From a virus, in the IMG/VR virus record IMGVR_UViG_3300038550_000080, positions 1 to 36,528 of that record: DNA of 36,528 nt. One strand, 5' to 3'. The translations under genes and the position numbers were made by a program. Each line of letters starts with the position of its first letter. The stretch's first letter is position 1. The notes below the pieces were generated by a model, which searched no databases, was not told where the DNA came from, and saw nothing but the letters and a program-made list of their open reading frames with translations. Below are positions 22,957 through 29,292 of this stretch, piece by piece.

Positions 22957-22997
22957 AGCAGTAGTAGTAGGGTGGGCAATGCCCACCCTACACTGCT
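22957..22997. repeat. Right, perfect copy of REP-like palindrome
   Basis: GTAGGGTGGGCA (22967-22978) and TGCCCACCCTAC (22980-22991) are exact complements around a single A. AGCAGT (22957-22962) and ACTGCT (22992-22997) extend the stem across a 4-base AGTA bulge. Palindromes with this GGGTGGGCA core are, from memory, scattered between genes in many bacterial chromosomes, which suggests the segment came from a host. It lies 24 bases ahead of the gpG-like gene. Confidence 0.85.
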
Positions 22998-23021
22998 CGC
23001 GACTCGCTCAAGGAGACCCCC

Positions 23022-23465
23022 ATGGCCGGCGCATCCCTTGAAATCCACATCGACGACCGTCAAGTCCGCGACGGCCTGGCGCAACTGCAAGCCCGGCTGA
23101 GCGACCTCAGCCCGGTCTTCCAGGACATCGGCGAGGCGCTGCTGAATAGCACGCGCGAACGCTTCCACCACCAAACCGCCCCCGATGGCTCGTCCTGGGC
23201 CGCGCTGTCCCCCGACTACCAGGCCCGCAAGAAAAAGAACGCAAACCTGATCCTCACCCTCAACGGCTACCTGCGCGGCACGCTGAACTACCAAGCCAGC
23301 AAACAGGAACTGCGCGTGGGCACCCCCTTGATTTACGGCGCGACCCATCAATTCGGCCGCCCGGAGAAGAACATCCCCGCCCGCCCCTTCCTCGGCCTGT
23401 CCGCCGACGACCGGACGATGATCCAGGACGCGCTACAAGAATGGCTGCGCGGCGACTTCACCTGA
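23022..23465 (+). CDS. Virion morphogenesis protein, Mu G-like (Phage_tail_S)
   Basis: A 147-residue protein of the Mu gpG/phage tail S group, which completes tails or joins them to heads. Visible family features are the N-terminal SLEIHIDDRQVRDGLAQLQA, the DGSSWAALSPDYQARKKK motif near 55-72 and LIYGATHQFGRPEKNIPARP near 102-122 with the closing PFLGLS. GGAG lies nine bases before the ATG. It is the first structural gene after the palindrome-bounded insert and is followed by a LexA-like site. Confidence 0.88.
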   Translation: MAGASLEIHIDDRQVRDGLAQLQARLSDLSPVFQDIGEALLNSTRERFHHQTAPDGSSWAALSPDYQARKKKNANLILTLNGYLRGTLNYQASKQELRVGTPLIYGATHQFGRPEKNIPARPFLGLSADDRTMIQDALQEWLRGDFT

Positions 23466-23495
23466 CCGCCCGCTTTTTTGCCTTGACTTTAGGAA

Positions 23496-23519
23496 AAACC
23501 TGTATACTCATACAGGTTT
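23496..23519. promoter_or_regulatory. LexA/SOS-box-like palindrome before the protease/scaffold gene
   Basis: A perfect 10-bp inverted repeat with a 4-base centre: AAACCTGTAT (23496-23505) and ATACAGGTTT (23510-23519). Its core CTGTATACTCATACAG (23500-23515) fits the gammaproteobacterial LexA consensus CTGT-N8-ACAG and differs from the E. coli recA box only in the central four bases (from memory). TTGACT lies at 23483-23488 as a possible -35, though the best -10 (TATACT, 23503) is only 14 bases away. A terminator for the gpG-like gene is an alternative reading, but there is no T-tract beyond the arm. Confidence 0.7.
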
Positions 23520-23541
23520 CTACCTATAGCAGAGCTTATCC

Positions 23542-24495
23542 ATGCAGACCGCTCGCGCCATCAACCTGCCGCTCGATGGTCAGCTCCCGGACTGGATTCA
23601 ACTCCTGCCCGCCGGGCCGCGCGTCCATGGCGCCGATGGCCGCGCCTGGACCCTCGACGATCCCGCCGCGTTGATCACTGCCTTTCAACAGCGCCACGCC
23701 CCTCTGGTGGTGGACTGGGAACACGCCAGCGAACACCGCGCCCCGCATGGCCTGGACGCGCCCGCCGCCGGCTGGATTCACGCGCTGGAGCTGCGCAACG
23801 GCCAAGTCTGGGGCAACGTCGAATGGACCGGCCGCGCCGTGCAACAGATTCAAGAGAAGGAATACCGCTACCTGTCGCCGGTCTTCAACTATCGCAAAGA
23901 CACCCGCCAGATCGTCGCCCTGACCAGCGTCGCCCTGACCAATCAACCCAATCTCCCCCTCACTGCTCTCAATCGCGAGGAATCGCCCATGCCGCTCTCT
24001 GACGCCCTTTGTCAGGCTCTGGAAATCCCCGCTGGCGCGGAAGAGGTGACCGCCATCACCCGCGTCAACACCCTCAAGGACGCCCTGCGCGCCGCCAACG
24101 CCCAGGCGAAGCAACCGCCGCTGGACACCTTTGTGCCGCGCGCCGATTACGATGCGCTGCTGGCCCGCGCCACGAATGCCGAGCAAAAGCTGGCCGAGGT
24201 CGAACAGGCCCAGCGCCAGGCGCGGATCGCCGCCCTGCTCCAGAGGGCGCTGACCGAGCGCAAGATCAGCCCGGCCACTCAGGAGTACTACCAGGCGATG
24301 TGCAAAGTCGATGGCGGCATCGAGGCGTTCGAAACGTTCTTGAGCAAAGCGCCGCCGCTGTTGCCGGACCCCAAGCCACAAGCCGGTGCGGCCGCCGGTG
24401 CGGCGAGCCAAGCCCTCAACCGCGCCACATTCTCCGCCCTCTCGTCCCAGGCTCAGCACGACTTTGTCCGCCAGGGCGGCCAGGTCACTGATTAA
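23542..24495 (+). CDS. Prohead protease-scaffold, Mu I-like (gp32)
   Basis: A 317-residue protein of the Mu I family. The N-terminal protease half (about 1-145) shows PLVVDWEHASEH near 53-64, PAAGWIHALELRNGQVWGNV near 75-94 and the YLSPVFNYRKDTRQIVAL segment near 112-131. The C-terminal half is a helical scaffold (ATNAEQKLAEVEQAQRQARI near 210-230). In Mu the scaffold Z is also made separately from an internal start; the same is likely here at 23989. It cleaves scaffold during head maturation. It is the first gene after the LexA-like site. Confidence 0.87.
   Translation: MQTARAINLPLDGQLPDWIQLLPAGPRVHGADGRAWTLDDPAALITAFQQRHAPLVVDWEHASEHRAPHGLDAPAAGWIHALELRNGQVWGNVEWTGRAVQQIQEKEYRYLSPVFNYRKDTRQIVALTSVALTNQPNLPLTALNREESPMPLSDALCQALEIPAGAEEVTAITRVNTLKDALRAANAQAKQPPLDTFVPRADYDALLARATNAEQKLAEVEQAQRQARIAALLQRALTERKISPATQEYYQAMCKVDGGIEAFETFLSKAPPLLPDPKPQAGAAAGAASQALNRATFSALSSQAQHDFVRQGGQVTD
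23989..24495 (+). CDS. Nested scaffolding protein from internal start (Mu Z-like)
   Basis: An in-frame ATG at 23989 (codon 150 of the protease gene) is preceded by GAGGAA at 23977-23982, six bases away, a strong ribosome site inside the coding region. The product would be 168 residues and contain only the helical scaffold region. Mu encodes its scaffold Z in the same way, so this is a supported inference rather than a proven gene. Confidence 0.6.
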   Translation: MPLSDALCQALEIPAGAEEVTAITRVNTLKDALRAANAQAKQPPLDTFVPRADYDALLARATNAEQKLAEVEQAQRQARIAALLQRALTERKISPATQEYYQAMCKVDGGIEAFETFLSKAPPLLPDPKPQAGAAAGAASQALNRATFSALSSQAQHDFVRQGGQVTD

Positions 24496-24509
24496 CGTAA
24501 GGAGTCTCC

Positions 24510-25670
24510 ATGGCTACGAACACTCTCAGCAACCTCATCCCGGCGATCTACGGCGCGCTGGATGTGGTCTCGCGCGAACTGGTGGGGCTGATCCCCGCCG
24601 TGACCCTCGACGCCAGCGCCAATCGCGTGGCGCAGAACCAAACCCTCTACCTGCCGGTCGCCCCGGCCAGCAGCGCCGGCGACATCACCCCCGCCGCGAC
24701 GCCGCCGGCGCTGTCCGGCCAGACCATCGCCAGCCAGTCAGTGACGATCAGCAAGTACCGCCGCGTGTTCTTCTCCTGGGAGGGCGAGGAACAGGCGGCG
24801 GTCAACAGCGGCCCCGGTTTCCAGGCCATCCTGCGCAATCAGTTCGCGCAAGCGATGCGCACGCTGGTCAACGAGGTCGAGGCGGATTTGGCCGCCCTGT
24901 ACACCAAGGCCAGCCGCGCCTACGGCACGGCGGGCACCGCGCCGTTTGGCACCGCCGGGGATTACACCGACGCAGCGAACGCGCGGAAGATTCTGGCCGA
25001 CAACGGCGCGCCGCTCTCGGATTTGCAACTGGTGGTCAACACCGCCGCCGGGGCGAACCTGCGCGGCAAACAGGGCGGGCGCGGCGTCGATTTGGAAGGC
25101 ACCGCCGCGCTGTTGCGCCAGGGCGTGCTGCAGGACATTCACGGCTTCATGGTGCGCGAGTCGGCGCAGATCGTGAACCACACCAAGGGCGCGGGCACCG
25201 GCTATGACTTTGCCGCCGCCGGTGAAGCGGTGGGGCAAACCACCCTCAGCGTGGAAGGCGGCACGGTCAACACCACCGGCATCAAGGCGGGCGACATCAT
25301 CACCCACGCCGGCGACACGGTGAACAAGTACGTGGTGACTACCGGCACGACCTCGACCTCGGGCGATATCGCCATCGGCGCGCCGGGCCTGCTGATCGCG
25401 GGCGCGGACGCCAATGAAATCACCATCGGCAACAGCTACGCCGCCAACCTGGCGTTCGCCCGCTCGGCCCTCGTGCTGGCGACCCGCCTGCCGCGCGTCC
25501 CCGAGGGCGGCGATCAGGCCACTGACCGGCAAACCCTCTCCGACCCGGTCTCCGGTCTCAGCTTCGATGTGGCGATGTACCCCGGCTATCACGCCAACAG
25601 CTACGAGGTCAGCCTCGCCTGGGGCGTGGCGTGCATTAAGCCCGAACACCTCGCCATCCTGCTGGGTTGA
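24510..25670 (+). CDS. Major capsid protein, P22 coat-like
   Basis: A 386-residue protein. It opens with a helical arm (SNLIPAIYGALDVVSRELVG) followed by SANRVAQNQTLYLPVAPA, as in P22 gp5-type coats. A central segment near 230-300 (GQTTLSVEGGTVNTTGIKAG, then TVNKYVVTTG) would be the inserted I-domain-like region, and SYEVSLAWGVACIKPEHLAI closes the protein in the same way as P22 coat. AAGGAG precedes the ATG. A P22-like coat with Mu-type portal, F and I proteins is an informative mix. Alternatives are other HK97-fold coats; the coat role is secure from position and size. Confidence 0.83.
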   Translation: MATNTLSNLIPAIYGALDVVSRELVGLIPAVTLDASANRVAQNQTLYLPVAPASSAGDITPAATPPALSGQTIASQSVTISKYRRVFFSWEGEEQAAVNSGPGFQAILRNQFAQAMRTLVNEVEADLAALYTKASRAYGTAGTAPFGTAGDYTDAANARKILADNGAPLSDLQLVVNTAAGANLRGKQGGRGVDLEGTAALLRQGVLQDIHGFMVRESAQIVNHTKGAGTGYDFAAAGEAVGQTTLSVEGGTVNTTGIKAGDIITHAGDTVNKYVVTTGTTSTSGDIAIGAPGLLIAGADANEITIGNSYAANLAFARSALVLATRLPRVPEGGDQATDRQTLSDPVSGLSFDVAMYPGYHANSYEVSLAWGVACIKPEHLAILLG

Positions 25671-25678
25671 GGCGAGCG

Positions 25679-25700
25679 GGGGCCGTCAGGCCCCTGTTTC
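25679..25700 (+). terminator. Hairpin with short T-run after the coat gene
   Basis: GGGGCC (25679-25684) and GGCCCC (25689-25694) pair around GTCA and are followed by TGTTTC, nine bases after the coat stop. The T-run is short, so it is probably a partial terminator that lets coat be made in excess of the downstream connector genes. A second stem, GCGGGC/GCCCGC, follows near 25735-25750. Confidence 0.5.
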
Positions 25701-25772
25701 TCATCCGAACCCGCCAGGCCGAATCCAGAAAACAGCGGGCTGACGCCCGCCGCTCACCGAGAAGACCCCGCC

Positions 25773-26189
25773 ATGTATGCCACCGCCGCCGATATCGACG
25801 CGCGCTACCCCGGCGAGTTAGACCAGGCCGGTCCGCGCGATGCCAACGGCGATCTCGACAGCGCCGCCATTGACCTGGCGCTGAGCGCCGCTGACGCGAT
25901 CATCGACCGCAGCCTGCGGGGGATCGGCTGGACGGTCCCGCTCAGTGACCCGGTCGATGAGTGGGTGGTCACCCTGGCGGTCGACCTGGCGCTGTACCTG
26001 GCCACGCCGACCGTGCTCGCCAGCCAGGGCGACTTCAAAGACCGCGAAACCCGCTACCGCGACGCCCTGGCGACGCTCGAAGCCATCGTAAAAGGCGACA
26101 TCCTGCCGCCGCGCCCCGCCGAGAATGGCGCTTCAACGACCATTTATACGGCCAGTAATGACCGTTTATGGGGCCGGGGGATGCTATGA
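25773..26189 (+). CDS. Head-tail connector, Mu gp36-like (DUF1320)
   Basis: A 138-residue connector. MYATAADIDARYPGELDQAG at the start, ALSAADAIIDRSLRGIG near 44-60 and the VVTLAVDLALYLATP helix near 70-85 match the DUF1320/Mu gp36 family, which forms the first ring beneath the portal. It overlaps the next start by four bases (ATGA). Start at ATG 25773 lies a few bases after ACCGAGAAG. Confidence 0.88.
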   Translation: MYATAADIDARYPGELDQAGPRDANGDLDSAAIDLALSAADAIIDRSLRGIGWTVPLSDPVDEWVVTLAVDLALYLATPTVLASQGDFKDRETRYRDALATLEAIVKGDILPPRPAENGASTTIYTASNDRLWGRGML

Positions 26190-26629
26190 ACCCCAGCGCC
26201 ATTCAAGACGCCATTGTTGTCGGGCTGGAGGCGCGCTATCCGGCCTTCACCGTCGAGCCGCACGGCGGCAACCTCGTCGAGCGCGAAGTGCCGATGCTAT
26301 TGAGCAAAGCCCCGGCGCTGCTGCTGGCCATCACCGGCTTCCGCGACGTGGCCGTTTACGACGGCGGGCGCTGGGCGGCCACCTTCACCTTCAGCCTGGT
26401 GGTGCTCGGCAAGGACACCGCCACCGACGCGCGCGATGATCTGGCCGTGGACGCCGTCTTTGACCTGTTGCCCTGGCTGCCGTACCAACGCTGGGGGTTG
26501 AACGAGGCGTTGCCGCCCGATCCCGCCTCCCTGACCGCCGACAACCTATACACCGGCTCGCTCAATAATCTGCGCATCGCCCTGTGGGGCCTGCGCTGGA
26601 GCCAACCTTTCCGCACCTTCCCGTTTTAG
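26186..26629 (+). CDS. Tail completion protein, Mu gp37-like (DUF1834)
   Basis: A 147-residue protein from ATG 26186, which overlaps the gp36-like TGA; an in-frame ATG at 26168 is less likely. The start NPSAIQDAIVVGLEARYPAF, the LLLAITGFRDVAVYDGGRWA region and the ALWGLRWSQPF close match the DUF1834 family of Mu-like phages. It works with gp36 at the neck. Confidence 0.85.
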   Translation: MNPSAIQDAIVVGLEARYPAFTVEPHGGNLVEREVPMLLSKAPALLLAITGFRDVAVYDGGRWAATFTFSLVVLGKDTATDARDDLAVDAVFDLLPWLPYQRWGLNEALPPDPASLTADNLYTGSLNNLRIALWGLRWSQPFRTFPF

Positions 26630-26638
26630 GAGTTCGTC

Positions 26639-27415
26639 ATGGCGATTGCCGTTGCCTCTAAATCCCTCTATCTCAACTGCGCGATCAAGTTCGGTTTCTG
26701 GTCGGGCGACACCGCGCCAACCCAGTTTTACGACCCGGTGAACTGGACCAAGCTGGAATTGACCAGCCAAGTCCAGGAATCCGATGACCTGCTGTCCAAT
26801 ATGGAAGGTAGCGCCGGAGAAATCCTGGCGTCCGTCAACAAGACCACGGAAGCCGGTAGCCTCAGCGCCGAGGCCGACTACATGCCGCCGGCGCTGTACG
26901 CCGTGTTGCTGGGCGCCACGTTGACGGAGGTGACGCAGACCACCGCCGCCGTGGCCGATGAAGCGATTACTCCGGCGGTGGGGCTGTGGGTGCCGCTGGC
27001 GAACAAGTACCTGGCCGCGCACGGCACGGGCACTGAGATCGTGGCGGAAACCTCCGGCGACGTGACGATCGCCAGCACGCACTACGAAGTGGATTTAGTC
27101 AACGGGCTGTTCAAGGCGCTGGATGCCACCGGGGCGACGGTCGCCAAGATCAGCTACCACACCACCACGCGCACCATCGAAAACTACGCGGCGGGCAAGG
27201 CGATCAGTCAGTACGTCATGCTGATTGGCTCGGCGACAGAGAAAGTGTCCATGAAGCGCGGGCGAATCCAGGTGAACAAAGTCAACATGGCCGGTTCGGC
27301 GGCGTTTGACCCGGTCACCGGTACTTACGTCAAGGGACAGTTCAGCGGCAAGATGCTGACGCCCGCCGGCTATACCTCGCCCTGGACGTTCCAGGTGTCG
27401 GATATGGCGGCTTAA
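26639..27415 (+). CDS. Major tail tube protein
   Basis: A 258-residue tube protein with a beta-rich pattern. QESDDLLSNMEGSAGEILAS, the segment TEAGSLSAEADYMPP, KVSMKRGRIQVNKVNMAGSA and TYVKGQFSGKMLTP follow the usual strand order of siphovirus tube proteins. No sheath gene is visible in the window, which points to a non-contractile tail. GGAG lies seven bases before the ATG. Confidence 0.78.
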   Translation: MAIAVASKSLYLNCAIKFGFWSGDTAPTQFYDPVNWTKLELTSQVQESDDLLSNMEGSAGEILASVNKTTEAGSLSAEADYMPPALYAVLLGATLTEVTQTTAAVADEAITPAVGLWVPLANKYLAAHGTGTEIVAETSGDVTIASTHYEVDLVNGLFKALDATGATVAKISYHTTTRTIENYAAGKAISQYVMLIGSATEKVSMKRGRIQVNKVNMAGSAAFDPVTGTYVKGQFSGKMLTPAGYTSPWTFQVSDMAA

Positions 27416-27430
27416 ACCAACGGCTGAATC

Positions 27431-27682
27431 ATGCGCGATATTGCAACGATCAACGCCATCTGTTTGATGATTAGGCATCGTCAACAGATGGTGAATCTAC
27501 TCAGTAAGTGCAGCAATCAGGCGGAATTGAAGACCGCGATTCGCCGGTTTTGTGAAGATGGTCAAGCATGTTTTGATCAGGAGACAGAAAACCAAGTTCC
27601 CGAGGAGGACAAACGTTGGTGCGTGCCTGACTGGGATGCATTGGAGGTCATTGTTAAAACCTTTTGTGTCTCTGAGAAATGA
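27431..27682 (+). CDS. Small tail protein, possible assembly chaperone
   Basis: An 83-residue protein in the place normally held by the tail-assembly chaperone (gpG-like) between tube and tape measure. It is helical and acidic at the end, with five cysteines. I see no slippery heptamer that would fuse it to the next frame. Function inferred from position only. Confidence 0.5.
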   Translation: MRDIATINAICLMIRHRQQMVNLLSKCSNQAELKTAIRRFCEDGQACFDQETENQVPEEDKRWCVPDWDALEVIVKTFCVSEK

Positions 27683-27685
27683 TTT

Positions 27686-28096
27686 ATGGCGATTACCCTT
27701 GATGAAATCAGCCTGCCAGACGGTCTGATCTGGGAGGATGAATTCACCTGGTCGCCCGTGGCGCAAAGCACGGACTACGGGCTGACCGGGGCGTTGATCG
27801 TCCAGGAAGCCGTCAAACTGGCGGGCCGCCCGATGACCCTAGTCGGGCAGTCCGAGGGCCGCCAGTCGGCGGCTTGCTGGATCAGCCGCGCAAACCTGCT
27901 CACGCTGCAAACCGCCCTGCACGCCGCCGGGGCGACCTTCACGCTCACTCTGCACGACGCCCGCACCTTCACTGTCACGCCCCGCCAAGACCCGCTCGAA
28001 GCGGAAGCGCGCCCGGTGGTAGGGCCGTTCTTGCCGGCTGACCCTGACAACGCGACGTGGTACTGGCTCAAGCAAGTGAAGTTGCAGACCGTTTAA
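27686..28096 (+). CDS. Small tail protein, unknown
   Basis: A 136-residue beta-rich protein starting MAITLDEISLPDGLIW and ending WYWLKQVKLQTV. Strands alternate with turns in TLTLHDARTFTVTPRQDPL. Similar proteins occur between tail tube and tape measure in Mu-like siphophages and probably belong to the tail tip. Family not named. Confidence 0.6.
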   Translation: MAITLDEISLPDGLIWEDEFTWSPVAQSTDYGLTGALIVQEAVKLAGRPMTLVGQSEGRQSAACWISRANLLTLQTALHAAGATFTLTLHDARTFTVTPRQDPLEAEARPVVGPFLPADPDNATWYWLKQVKLQTV

Positions 28097-28140
28097 TTCA
28101 CCGATTGCCCCCAAAAACGTCAGGATCAGCGAGTTGCTTC

Positions 28141-29292
28141 ATGCTCTCCAATCTCTTTAAGGCGCCTTTCCCCTACTTCGGCGGGAAGGCCGACGCCGCG
28201 CCGGCGGTCTGGGCCGCGCTCGGCGACGTGGCGCATTACGTCGAGCCGTTTTGCGGCTCATTGGCCGTGCTGTTGCGCCGCCCGCACCCGTGCAACCGAG
28301 CGTATTTTTCGGAAACGGTCAACGACGCGGATGGTTTTTTGATCAATGTGTGGCGGGCAATACAACATCATCCTGACGAAACCGCAGAATGGGCGTCTTG
28401 GCCAGTGACCGAGGTCGATATTATGGCGCGTCATTTATGGCTGATGCGCTGGAAATCCGAAGCGAATATCGAACGACTGATGGCCGACCCGGAGTGGTGT
28501 GACCCCCGTGCGGCGGGGTATTGGCTGTACGGGATTTGTGGCTGGATTGGCGCTGGCTGGTGCGCCGGCGACGGACCATGGATCGTCAATGCGGATGGGC
28601 GAATCGAACGGCGCTCGGCCCGCGAGCCGGGCGTATCGCGCAAATGCCCTCACCTCACCTCCAGCGGCAGGGGCGTATACCGTCCCCAAATCCGCGAGCC
28701 GGGCGTATCGCGCCGGTGCCCTAACATCAGCGACGGCGGCAGGGGTGTAAACCGCCCCGGAATCCGCGAGCCGGGGGTGTGGAACGAGGAGGATTTTCAT
28801 CCGATGACCCTGCCGGAGTTGCGCCGCTGGTTTGCGTTTTTGTCGGCGCGATTGCGCCATGTGCGCATCGTCAACGGCGACTGGGCGCGGGTCTGTACGT
28901 CCGGCGCACTGAAGATGCTAGAAGTGCGGATGAAAGAAGGCGTCTGCGGCATCTTTTTTGACCCGCCCTACGGCCATGCGGCAAATCGGGCGGCGCTGTA
29001 TGCCGAGGAAGATTTTGACGTGGCTGATGCTGTGCGGGACTGGTGTTTGGCGCATGGGGATGATCCAGACTATCGGATCGTGTTAGCCGGTTTTGATGGC
29101 GAGCACAATGGGCTGGAAGCCCATGGCTGGCGAGCGGTGGCGTGGTTCAAAAGCGGATTTTTGAAGGGGGGGATGAAACAGCAAGGGAAAATCGGCCATC
29201 AGCAGCATCGGGAACGCTTATGGCTGAGTCCGCATTGCTTGCAAAAGCGCACAGAAGAACAGCCGTCTTTGATAGCCTGCCTGGAGGCCTAA
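28141..29292 (+). CDS. Dam-like DNA N6-adenine methyltransferase (D12 class) with internal repeats
   Basis: A 383-residue protein. The D12-class features are APFPYFGGK (8-16), the SAM-binding YVEPFCGSLAVLL (33-45) and DPPYG (274-278, catalytic). An in-frame start at 28057 lies within the preceding gene, so ATG 28141 is preferred. Between the two motif groups, residues 161-208 consist of two 24-residue tandem repeats with a third partial copy (REPGVSR, CP, GRGV, RP pattern). They fall in the target-recognition region, so they may alter site choice. A GATC-type target is possible but unproven. It sits in the tail operon, an unusual but known location for phage methylases. Confidence 0.88.
   Translation: MLSNLFKAPFPYFGGKADAAPAVWAALGDVAHYVEPFCGSLAVLLRRPHPCNRAYFSETVNDADGFLINVWRAIQHHPDETAEWASWPVTEVDIMARHLWLMRWKSEANIERLMADPEWCDPRAAGYWLYGICGWIGAGWCAGDGPWIVNADGRIERRSAREPGVSRKCPHLTSSGRGVYRPQIREPGVSRRCPNISDGGRGVNRPGIREPGVWNEEDFHPMTLPELRRWFAFLSARLRHVRIVNGDWARVCTSGALKMLEVRMKEGVCGIFFDPPYGHAANRAALYAEEDFDVADAVRDWCLAHGDDPDYRIVLAGFDGEHNGLEAHGWRAVAWFKSGFLKGGMKQQGKIGHQQHRERLWLSPHCLQKRTEEQPSLIACLEA
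28621..28782 (+). repeat. 72-bp tandem repeat (24 residues) in the adenine methyltransferase
   Basis: Copies begin at 28621, 28693 and 28765 with CGCGAGCCGGG; the third is partial. The period is exactly 72 bp, so the frame is kept. The first two translate to 24-residue units with the shared core REPGVSR-CP-GRGV-RP-I. Confidence 0.85.

Noticed and set aside
24738-25649. 303-codon minus-strand open frame under the coat gene
   Set aside because: Same cause: GC-rich antisense, no ribosome site and no motif.
27431-28096. Programmed frameshift between the two small tail genes
   Set aside because: No slippery heptamer of the XXXYYYZ type is visible at the first gene's end, and the second gene has its own ATG after a short gap.
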